Program-made: the position numbers and the translations under genes
Shown: positions 7,858 through 12,672 of the stretch, piece by piece
Layout of the letters: each line of letters opens with the position of its first letter
Position numbering within the stretch: the stretch's first letter is position 1
The notes under the pieces: model-generated
Told to the model about the DNA's origin: nothing
Seen by the model: the letters and a program-made list of their open reading frames with translations, nothing else
Database searches by the model: none
Origin: an uncultured Lachnospiraceae bacterium
GTDB taxonomy: Bacteria > Bacillota > Clostridia > Lachnospirales > Lachnospiraceae
DNA: 12,672 nt
Reading direction: 5' to 3'
Assembly: GCA_902783735.1 (NCBI GenBank)
Contig: CACZSE010000014.1
Coordinates: forward strand, 1 to 12,672

Positions 7858-9546
7858 TCATTTTGCCAGATATGCGGCTATCACATCCCAAACGGAGCTG
7901 TTTTCAAAGCCAAGCTTCCACTCGGCTACACCCGCCAGATTATGGCTGTCCATAACGCTCAGTTTTGCAGCGATAGATTCATTGTCCTCAAGCCATACCT
8001 GATAATCGATGCCATTCATGGTCTTTTCGCCATAATTCTGACAACATTCTTCATCCCATGTAGTTTCTATGCCATTTTCCTTAACAAAATCAATGGCGTC
8101 CACCATACCGAGTGTATCACAGGATACATCTCCGCCATTCGTCTTCCATACTCTGGTATAGAAAGGAATAGCATTTATCACCTTTTCTGACGGTACATCC
8201 TTTAAAGTCTGCTCTATTCCGTCAAGAACATACGGAAGCGACGCAACCGAACCTGCAACTCCGCCGCTGCCCCAGTGTTCATCATATCCCATGATGATAA
8301 CGTAATCGGCTACAACACCCTGTTCTTTCCTGTTATAGTGTGTGGTAGATTCTCGGGGTACGTAATTATCCACCGAAAGGACAAGACCGTTTGCCCTGCA
8401 GGCTACTGACATTTCACGTATGAACTGCACATAATGCTCTCCGGCTTCATATGATATCTGTTCAAAGTCGAGATTAATCCCGTCTGCTCCTACCATAAGA
8501 AGGTCATTTACCAGATTATTTACAAGCTTTTCTCTGTTTGATGTATAAGACATAAGCTCAGCAGTATTTACATCGGAACTGAAATTATCCAAAAGGGCCC
8601 ACACTTCCATTCCTTTGCTATGAGCTTTTGCCACATAATCGCTGTCAGCAAAGCTTGTATAATTACCGGTGTTATCGGTAAGCGAAAACCATGTGGGTGA
8701 AATAACATTTATCCCCTTGGTTTTGGCCGTATATTCATCAAATGTATCATTTCCCGCTTTGGTGTATATGGCGTGCCATGCAAGATTAATCTTATAGTCC
8801 CTATGGATCGAAGAATACTGAGGCTCCTCAAAATCAGTTTTAGCCACCTTCTGCACTGTGGTTTCGTTTTCGAGGAACTTGTTTTCTATATAACCCATGA
8901 GAGAATCATCGGTCTTAACCTTTGTCCATGTGTCCATTTTATCCAGTATAACAACGGTTTCTCCCTTATTTACTTCACGAAGGATGGGGCTTTTTATACC
9001 GCCCTTGTATCTTACGGCATTATCCTTGTTAACTGTTGCCACAGTCTGCTCTTCCCATGTTGTATCCAATTGGATACGAAGAGGATCTTCAAAAAGGGTA
9101 TAATCAAATTTTGTGAATTTAGCTACATAGTCCAACGAAACGTATATCGTTTCATTTTTTAAAACCGTTATCGGCTTGGTAAAATCAACTTCACCATTAC
9201 TTACATAATACGTATTCTCACCAAGTTTGGATTTGATAACATCATCCGGTGTCGTATATATGAGCCAGTTCTCATTTCTATCGATATAAAACCTGTCGTT
9301 AAGCAATTCCGATACCGAATCAAAATCCAGATATACGCTTCCTTCGATCAGCTTAGCTTTGGTATCAAGCTTGTTGTCCTGCAAAATGATCGCAACATCA
9401 TCGGCTGCTTCAATACCGAAATATTCGTTCAGATCCTGCTTTTCTTTTGAATATGAATACTTCTCAATATACTGAGAAACAACTATCCCCCCGCCTATAA
9501 GTATGATCAAAATGATCGCGATCAATGTTGGTATAAATTTCTTCAC
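7858..9546 (-). CDS. Membrane-anchored glycosyl hydrolase family 18 protein with SH3-like domain
   Basis: 562-residue surface protein. After MKK, residues 5-24 form one hydrophobic segment with no lipobox, so it is probably a signal anchor holding the rest outside. Residues about 50-165 look like a stalk resembling the copper amine oxidase N-terminal-type domain (VYLDFDSVSELLN, ETIYVSLDYVAKF). Residues about 170-228 resemble a bacterial SH3 domain (KGETVVILDKMDTWTKVKTDDSLMGYIENKFL) that would bind cell wall. From about 250 the GH18 barrel follows, with MVGADGINLDFEQI at 351-364: Asp355, Asp360 and the acid Glu362 are present, while one Asp of the DxxDxDxE consensus is Asn358, as in YaaH/SleL-like peptidoglycan enzymes. 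WKLGFENSSVWDVI closes the barrel. Cleavage of peptidoglycan or another N-acetylglucosamine polymer is likely; the substrate is not proven. The start is GTG at 9546-9544 with AAGGGGG upstream. It probably heads the operon leading to prmA. Confidence 0.88.
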   Translation of the reverse strand: MKKFIPTLIAIILIILIGGGIVVSQYIEKYSYSKEKQDLNEYFGIEAADDVAIILQDNKLDTKAKLIEGSVYLDFDSVSELLNDRFYIDRNENWLIYTTPDDVIKSKLGENTYYVSNGEVDFTKPITVLKNETIYVSLDYVAKFTKFDYTLFEDPLRIQLDTTWEEQTVATVNKDNAVRYKGGIKSPILREVNKGETVVILDKMDTWTKVKTDDSLMGYIENKFLENETTVQKVAKTDFEEPQYSSIHRDYKINLAWHAIYTKAGNDTFDEYTAKTKGINVISPTWFSLTDNTGNYTSFADSDYVAKAHSKGMEVWALLDNFSSDVNTAELMSYTSNREKLVNNLVNDLLMVGADGINLDFEQISYEAGEHYVQFIREMSVACRANGLVLSVDNYVPRESTTHYNRKEQGVVADYVIIMGYDEHWGSGGVAGSVASLPYVLDGIEQTLKDVPSEKVINAIPFYTRVWKTNGGDVSCDTLGMVDAIDFVKENGIETTWDEECCQNYGEKTMNGIDYQVWLEDNESIAAKLSVMDSHNLAGVAEWKLGFENSSVWDVIAAYLAK

Positions 9547-9590
9547 TTAGATTGCCCCCTTGCAAATCTTTAATATGTTTATAAAACAGA

Positions 9591-9625
9591 GCAGTGCAGT
9601 CAACCTTCAAATTGACATACACTGC
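9591..9625 (-). promoter_or_regulatory. Leader hairpin of the GH18 operon
   Basis: On the minus strand GCAGTG pairs with CACTGC and, after a small internal loop, GTCAA pairs with TTGAC around the 8-base loop TTTGAAGG. The structure begins within a few bases of the transcription start predicted from the upstream promoter. A hairpin at the very 5' end commonly protects mRNA from 5' exonucleases such as RNase J. It could also be a protein-binding inverted repeat. Confidence 0.5.
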
Positions 9626-9628
9626 CCT

Positions 9629-9657
9629 ATTATAACAGTTTTTGGGTTTATAGTCAC
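9629..9657 (-). promoter_or_regulatory. Extended -10 promoter for GH18 operon
   Basis: Minus strand TGTTATAAT (9629-9637) is a perfect -10 box with the extended TGn element. GTGACT (9652-9657) lies 17 bases upstream as a partial -35. It faces the GH18 gene, whose GTG is about 75 bases downstream of the predicted start. This separates the operon from the 77-residue gene upstream. Confidence 0.65.
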
Positions 9658-9705
9658 CTTTTTTATCGTCCTGATGACCATCCCTTTTGTTTTGGATAGA
9701 AAGTC

Positions 9706-9939
9706 CTAAGCAAACCCGTAATGACTTTTATCAGCGTTTCCATACCAGATCTCTTTTATCTCACCGTTCATGTTTTTTACGATGAACTCGGGAACGTAAT
9801 TTGATTCCTCATGTACTCTCTGCTCTTCAATAATGTCCTGCGGTGATACCTGCACTCCACTTTTGAAGATCAGGACTCCCTGCTCTACCGCTACATCCAG
9901 CATGTTTTTCAAACGGCTGATCCTTTCTTCAATCACCAT
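9706..9939 (-). CDS. Uncharacterised 77-residue protein
   Basis: I do not recognise a family. The protein is hydrophilic with no signal peptide or membrane segment, so it is probably cytoplasmic. Residues 1-22 (MVIEERISRLKNMLDVAVEQ) look like an amphipathic helix. QVSPQDIIEEQRVHEE (29-44) suggests a second helix, and the C-terminal part (PEFIVKNMNGEIKEIWYGNAD) suggests a small beta hairpin. There are no cysteines and no known catalytic motif. It is likely a real gene because AGGAAGG precedes the ATG at good spacing, a stop codon (TGA) lies just upstream in frame, and codon use resembles the neighbours. No terminator is visible after it, so its transcript may run into the GH18 operon. Its own promoter may be the one at 10311-10340, which would give a leader of about 365 bases. 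Confidence 0.7.
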   Translation of the reverse strand: MVIEERISRLKNMLDVAVEQGVLIFKSGVQVSPQDIIEEQRVHEESNYVPEFIVKNMNGEIKEIWYGNADKSHYGFA

Positions 9940-10183
9940 AATTCATTCCTTCCTAAAATTTCTTCATTCCTTTGATCCTACCTGTCCAAAAGGAGATTTG
10001 TGAAATATATCCCTGTAGAATCCTAAACTAACGATAGATAAAGCTTCTACGTTCAACTTATGTTTCATATGCTTCGTAAATGGATTAACGTTTAAGCAAG
10101 TATTAATGGAAAATCAACGATTCTGTCCTTACCAGATTTAATGAGTTAGAATTGTGATGTAATTCTGCTATAAGACAATTGAT

Positions 10184-10208
10184 TGTGTGTGCGCGCACGT
10201 GTGTGCGT
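10184..10208. repeat. Alternating purine-pyrimidine (Z-DNA-prone) tract
   Basis: Twenty-five consecutive bases alternate pyrimidine and purine without a break, built of TG, CG and CA steps in otherwise AT-rich DNA. Within it GTGCGCGCAC (10189-10198) is a palindrome, and CGCAC/GTGCG (10194-10207) can form a 5-pair hairpin with a GTGT loop. Such tracts can adopt left-handed DNA under negative supercoiling and can vary in length by slippage. Confidence 0.85.
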
Positions 10209-10213
10209 TTGTT

Positions 10214-10258
10214 TTATATAAATGCCTTGATGAAACACATGAAAGCATGGCGAATCAA
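10214..10258 (-). CDS. Possible 14-residue leader peptide
   Basis: TTG start at 10258-10256 with AAAGGAGG 8 bases upstream, encoding MIRHAFMCFIKAFI and then TAA. The ribosome site is as good as that of any gene here and lies about 40 bases after a predicted transcription start. The peptide is hydrophobic with three basic or histidine residues. It could be a leader that controls the downstream gene, a small membrane peptide, or an accident. A second overlapping ORF of 26 codons starts at the ATG at 10248 in another frame but is too far from the ribosome site. Confidence 0.35.
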   Translation of the reverse strand: MIRHAFMCFIKAFI

Positions 10259-10310
10259 TGTATCTTCCTCCTTTCCTTCAAATTCGTGCCCGTAAACGCT
10301 TTGTGTGCAT

Positions 10311-10340
10311 ATTATATAACCTGCCGATTTTATAATGCAA
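10311..10340 (-). promoter_or_regulatory. Strong candidate promoter
   Basis: Minus strand TTGCAT (10335-10340), 18-base spacer, perfect TATAAT (10311-10316). Transcription would start near 10304 and run through the 14-codon ORF towards the 77-residue gene. It lies right after the pflA terminator, so it starts an independent unit. Confidence 0.7.
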
Positions 10341-10370
10341 GTATTTTTTTGTAATTTGTTAAAATTCTAC

Positions 10371-10386
10371 ATTTTTGTACAAAAAT
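10371..10386. repeat. Perfect 16-base palindrome
   Basis: ATTTTTGTACAAAAAT reads the same on both strands. It abuts the pflA terminator and provides its U tract. It lies about 30 bases upstream of the -35 box at 10335-10340, so it could also be a binding site for a dimeric regulator. Confidence 0.6.
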
Positions 10387-10434
10387 TTAAGGCCACAGCT
10401 GTGATTACTTTTCTATAATCACAACGGCAGCCTT
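10380..10434 (-). terminator. Intrinsic terminator after pflA
   Basis: On the minus strand AAGGC and TGTGATTA (within 10416-10434) pair with TAATCACA and GCCTT (within 10389-10407) around an 8-base loop. Some G-U pairs and one mismatch lie in the middle, giving about 18 pairs. AAATTTTTG follows. It is placed about 40 bases after the pflA stop and is oriented to end that transcript. Confidence 0.8.
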
Positions 10435-10471
10435 ATTTATGTAAATAAGAAATTTGCACCATATTACACCA

Positions 10472-11257
10472 TCAATCGTCATGATGCTCTTTATAATCCG
10501 TTTCGATATTATCTTTGGCTCTGCGTTCTTTAATTCCCTTAAGAATAACCTTTTTCTTTTCGATCGCAGTCTGTTTATCCATCGGCGGAACATCCTTAAG
10601 TTTGTAATCTATCCCAAGACTTTCATATTTAGGTTTTGCCATATCATGATACGGCAAAACGTCCAGTGCCTTAAGATTGTGAAGCCCACCAATAAAGTAT
10701 CCGAGTTTTTCAAGATATACATCATCATCCGTTATCCCGGGTACTACCACGTGACGGATCCATACATCTACATTTTTAGCTTCCAGATATTTTGCAAATG
10801 CCAATATACCATCATTGGGCTGCCCGGTAAGCTCAAGATGCTTTTGCGGATCAATATGCTTTATGTCCAGCATCACCAGGTCCGTCATGGTCATAAGTTT
10901 ATCGAGTTTTTCATTGTATGCCGTGTTTTGAGGCTTATAGGTTATTCCTGACGTGTCTATACATGTATGAATATTGTCTTTTTTAGCCAGAGAAAACAGT
11001 TCTAAAAGAAAGTCTATCTGGAGTAACGGTTCTCCTCCTGTCACCGTTATTCCTCCATCCTTATAGAACCCTTCGTTACGCCGATACTGCTCTATGATAT
11101 ATGATGCTTCATACTCTTCACCTGCGTTTACTGCCCATGTATCAGGATTGTGACAGTAAGCACATCTCATCGGACACCCCTGAAGAAAAACAACATATCT
11201 TACTCCCGGTCCGTCTACTGTACCAAAACTCTGCAAAGAGTGAATCTTCCCTTTCAT
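10472..11257 (-). CDS. pflA: Pyruvate formate-lyase activating enzyme
   Basis: Radical SAM enzyme that installs the glycyl radical on pyruvate formate-lyase by abstracting a hydrogen from the glycine. It has 261 residues with the start chosen here (E. coli PflA is 246). The cluster motif is Cys28-x3-Cys32-x2-Cys35 in LQGCPMRCAYCHNPDTW. The GGEP SAM-binding motif is at 74-77, preceded by the usual SFGTVDGPGVRYVVF. LDIKHID (130-136) and VWIRHVVVPGITD (165-177) are also family-typical. The last 20 or so residues are a charged tail beyond the usual end. The start is ATG 11257-11255: GGAGG lies 5 bases upstream, and an in-frame TTG at 11269 overlaps that ribosome site and is rejected. Its target here is most likely Gly55 of the separate 80-residue radical-domain protein upstream. 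A terminator hairpin lies between them. Confidence 0.95.
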   Translation of the reverse strand: MKGKIHSLQSFGTVDGPGVRYVVFLQGCPMRCAYCHNPDTWAVNAGEEYEASYIIEQYRRNEGFYKDGGITVTGGEPLLQIDFLLELFSLAKKDNIHTCIDTSGITYKPQNTAYNEKLDKLMTMTDLVMLDIKHIDPQKHLELTGQPNDGILAFAKYLEAKNVDVWIRHVVVPGITDDDVYLEKLGYFIGGLHNLKALDVLPYHDMAKPKYESLGIDYKLKDVPPMDKQTAIEKKKVILKGIKERRAKDNIETDYKEHHDD

Positions 11258-11279
11258 GATAACCTCCAATGCTTTCTTT

Positions 11280-11312
11280 TCAAAAAGGGACCGGCCGCAA
11301 GACCGATCCCTT
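11280..11312 (-). terminator. Intercistronic terminator or attenuator between PFL genes and pflA
   Basis: On the minus strand AAGGGATCGGTC pairs with GGCCGGTCCCTT around the loop TTGC: 12 pairs, two of them G-U, followed by TTTTTG. It lies 14 bases after the stop of the radical-domain gene and about 25 bases before the pflA start. Partial termination would make the activase far less abundant than the enzyme, which fits its catalytic role. Confidence 0.85.
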
Positions 11313-11326
11313 ACTCTTAATACTGA

Positions 11327-11569
11327 TTAGATTGACTGATGGAATGTACGAGAGATAACATCTGCCTGCTGTTCAGGTGTTAACTTAATGAAGTTAACAG
11401 CGTATCCTGAAACACGGATTGTAAGCTGAGGATAGTTCTCAGGATGTGCCTGAGCATCCAAAAGAGTTTCTCTGTTAAGTACATTTACATTAAGGTGGTG
11501 TCCACCTTTTGTTGCATATCCATCAAGTAATGAAACAAGATTGTTGATCTGAGCTGCTGCTGCTGCCAT
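11327..11569 (-). CDS. Separate glycyl-radical domain of pyruvate formate-lyase (GrcA-like, split PFL subunit)
   Basis: 80-residue protein equivalent to the last ~75 residues of [19 protein letters not shown] (24-39), [15 protein letters not shown] (46-60) and the C-terminal [11 protein letters not shown] align with the E. coli PFL end; Gly55 in RVSGYA is the radical glycine (Gly734 in E. coli). Ahead of the homologous part is a short Ala-rich start (MAAAAAQ) encoded by a GCA/GCT run (11553-11566). It resembles GrcA/YfiD, which replaces the oxygen-cleaved radical domain of intact PFL. Here, however, the large PFL ORF upstream lacks this domain, so it should be an obligatory subunit rather than a spare. 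It has an excellent ribosome site (AAGGAGGT, 7 bases before ATG). It lies 26 bases after the 68-residue gene and is followed by a terminator, then pflA. An in-frame start and its own ribosome site argue against sequencing error. Confidence 0.92.
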   Translation of the reverse strand: MAAAAAQINNLVSLLDGYATKGGHHLNVNVLNRETLLDAQAHPENYPQLTIRVSGYAVNFIKLTPEQQADVISRTFHQSI

Positions 11570-11595
11570 AATCTTTACCTCCTTATTAATTTAAT

Positions 11596-11802
11596 CTAAT
11601 GAAAATCATCCAATCCGTCATGAAGTGTCGGAACGCTGCAAGCCAGAGGAGTTCTTGAACAATCGGTACATCCCATGGTCTGAACTTCTTTGGTCGACTC
11701 TGACTGAGCTTCATCGACATCTACATTGACATGTCCAACACCGTTTGCCATTCCGGCATCTAACTGTGCTACCAAATCATCTATCATGCTCTTCTGATCC
11801 AT
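11596..11802 (-). CDS. 68-residue PFL-associated protein: radical-domain-like N-terminus plus cysteine tail
   Basis: I know of no described family. Residues 7-29 (I-DDLVAQLD...GHVNVDV) align without gaps to residues 8-30 of the neighbouring radical-domain protein, with about 10 of 23 identities including the LD and the HxNVxV strand. The homology then stops: there is no [12 protein letters not shown] and hence no radical glycine. Instead residues 40-68 contain MGCTDCSRTPLACSVP, with Cys45, Cys48 and Cys55, and end in an acidic HDGLDDFH. The CxxC pair could bind metal or act in thiol chemistry. The ATG has AAAGGAG at 6 bases spacing, and the gene sits in the 38-base/26-base gaps between the PFL catalytic part and the radical domain. 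Possible roles, all inference: placeholder or chaperone for the radical-domain pocket, radical quencher, or protection of the enzyme from oxygen. Confidence 0.8.
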   Translation of the reverse strand: MDQKSMIDDLVAQLDAGMANGVGHVNVDVDEAQSESTKEVQTMGCTDCSRTPLACSVPTLHDGLDDFH

Positions 11803-11840
11803 ATCGCGCTCCTTTCTTCAATCGGTTATTTAATCAATAA

Positions 11841-12672
11841 TTATTTGTTAAGGTCGATCTCAATATCACCTGCAAATACCTGGTCTTCTTTTCCAAGAGC
11901 ACCCGGAATGATGGTGAATGTATTTGAGATACCATCCTGTGAGTGGTTGAACGGAAGCTTTGATACTGATGAAAGTGATGCTACTGCACCATGAGTATCA
12001 CGTCCGTGCATCGGGTTAGCACCGGGAGCGAAAGGCTGACCTTTCTTACGTCCGTCAGGTGTGTTACCTGTAGCCTTACCGTATGTTACGTTTGAAGTAA
12101 TTGTAAGAACTGACATTGTCGGGAATCCGTCTCTGTATGTATGATGTCTTCTGATCATTGTCATGAACTTCTTAACGAGGTTCTTAGCGATCTCATCAGC
12201 TCTGTCATCATCATTACCATATTTCGGGAAGTCGCCTGTTGTCTCGAAGTCAACGATCACGCCGTCCTCATCTCTTATGCACTTAACCTGAGCATACTTG
12301 ATAGCTGAGAGTGAGTCTGTAACAACTGAGAGTCCTGCCATACCTGTCGCGAAGTAACGAAGAACATCTCTGTCATGAAGAGCCATCTGAGCTCTCTCAT
12401 AGCAATACTTGTCATGCATGTAGTGGATAACATTAAGAGTGTTAACATATACGTCTGCAAGCCACTCCATCATATCCTCATATTTAGCCATTACATCATC
12501 GTAGTCAAGGATATCACCTTCTACAGGACGATACTTAGGACCAACCTGCTTCTTGGTAACTTCATCAACACCACCGTTTAATGCATACAGCAAGCACTTA
12601 GCAAGGTTAGCACGAGCTCCGAAGAACTGCATCTGCTTACCGATTACCATTGAAGATACGCAGCAAGCGATA
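11841..12672 (-). CDS. pflB: Pyruvate formate-lyase catalytic part, ending before the radical domain (N-terminus beyond window)
   Basis: Catalyses pyruvate + CoA to acetyl-CoA + formate. Only the C-terminal ~276 codons are in the window. The reading frame is open to the edge and starts [21 protein letters not shown], so the catalytic cysteine pair (Cys418/Cys419 of E. coli) is encoded at 12660-12665. [61 protein letters not shown] and [18 protein letters not shown] follow the E. coli enzyme closely. The protein then ends in [12 protein letters not shown] and a TAA at 11843-11841, at about E. coli residue 680, where the intact enzyme would continue into the glycyl-radical domain. That domain is encoded two genes downstream. 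The break falls between the barrel core and the radical domain, and the terminal 12 residues do not match PFL. It therefore looks like an evolved split rather than a fresh nonsense mutation. The start lies outside the window. Confidence 0.93.
   Translation of the reverse strand, partial: IACCVSSMVIGKQMQFFGARANLAKCLLYALNGGVDEVTKKQVGPKYRPVEGDILDYDDVMAKYEDMMEWLADVYVNTLNVIHYMHDKYCYERAQMALHDRDVLRYFATGMAGLSVVTDSLSAIKYAQVKCIRDEDGVIVDFETTGDFPKYGNDDDRADEIAKNLVKKFMTMIRRHHTYRDGFPTMSVLTITSNVTYGKATGNTPDGRKKGQPFAPGANPMHGRDTHGAVASLSSVSKLPFNHSQDGISNTFTIIPGALGKEDQVFAGDIEIDLNK

Larger units (their letters stand above)
9940..10380. other. Intergenic stretch of about 440 bases without a confident gene
   Basis: No ORF above about 30 codons looks coded here. 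It contains a strong minus-strand promoter (10311-10340), a ribosome site plus 14-codon ORF (10214-10258), an alternating purine-pyrimidine tract (10184-10208) and an inverted repeat AGAATT/AATTCT with a 7-base loop (10148-10166). A palindrome lies at 10371-10386. It does not match the consensus of any riboswitch I can recall by eye. It is probably the leader of the 77-residue gene or a small RNA locus. Confidence 0.6.

Noticed and set aside
9991..10023. Plus-strand AAGGAG followed by GTG and an 8-codon ORF
   Set aside because: Very short, no promoter seen on that strand, and it lies in the leader of a minus-strand gene; chance is a sufficient explanation.
10148..10208. Repeats in the 10.1-10.2 kb region as a CRISPR array or insertion-sequence end
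   Set aside because: There is no series of repeats with spacers and no transposase; only one short inverted repeat and one simple-sequence tract are present.
10405..10593. Minus-strand ORF overlapping the end of pflA in another frame
   Set aside because: It runs through the pflA coding end and its terminator hairpin, has no convincing ribosome site, and the pflA frame is clearly the real one.
11327..12672. PFL gene broken by a frameshift or sequencing error
   Set aside because: The two parts are about 270 bases apart with a third, non-PFL-like coding tail between them. Each ORF has its own well-spaced ribosome site and ATG, which a simple indel or nonsense mutation would not create.

Overview
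The window looks like chromosomal DNA of an anaerobic, fermentative Bacillota of class Clostridia, most likely a Lachnospiraceae member. This rests on protein resemblance (IreB/RuvX/DUF1292/RNase J cluster, B. subtilis-type ThiI, pyruvate formate-lyase), strong AGGAGG-type ribosome sites and modest GC; no database search was possible. Every confident gene except one is on the minus strand, so the layout is described from high to low coordinates, in the direction of transcription.

Right end (12672-10381): a pyruvate formate-lyase (PFL) locus. The large PFL ORF carries the catalytic Cys-Cys pair at the window edge but stops just before the glycyl-radical domain. That domain is encoded separately as an 80-residue protein (11327-11569) with its own strong ribosome site. 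Between them lies a 68-residue protein (11596-11802) that resembles the first part of the radical domain but lacks the radical glycine and ends in a cysteine-containing tail. A hairpin terminator follows, then the activating enzyme PflA, then another terminator. This three-part PFL is the most unusual feature of the window.

10380-9940 is about 440 bases without a confident gene. It holds a convincing minus-strand promoter, a well-placed ribosome site in front of a 14-codon ORF, a 25-base perfectly alternating purine-pyrimidine tract and a 16-base palindrome. Downstream is an unrecognised 77-residue protein (9706-9939).

9657-3713: a promoter with an extended -10 and a leader hairpin precedes a membrane-anchored family 18 glycosyl hydrolase. 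It is followed closely by prmA (ribosomal protein L11 methylation), rsmE (16S rRNA m3U1498), a NifS-type cysteine desulfurase and thiI (tRNA 4-thiouridine). The desulfurase and ThiI probably form a sulfur relay. A hairpin terminator separates this unit from a convergent plus-strand gene (3419-3649) for an HPr-like protein that has lost the phosphorylated histidine but kept the Ser46-type motif, as in Crh.

3310-1: divergent from the HPr-like gene is mtaB (tRNA ms2t6A37 methylthiotransferase). It is followed by the tight cluster ireB - ruvX - DUF1292 - RNase J; RNase J starts at a TTG codon and runs off the left edge. Apart from the PFL locus and the 9.9-10.4 kb gap, the window is mostly conserved translation and RNA-processing housekeeping. 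I see no insertion sequence, prophage, CRISPR array, tRNA or rRNA.
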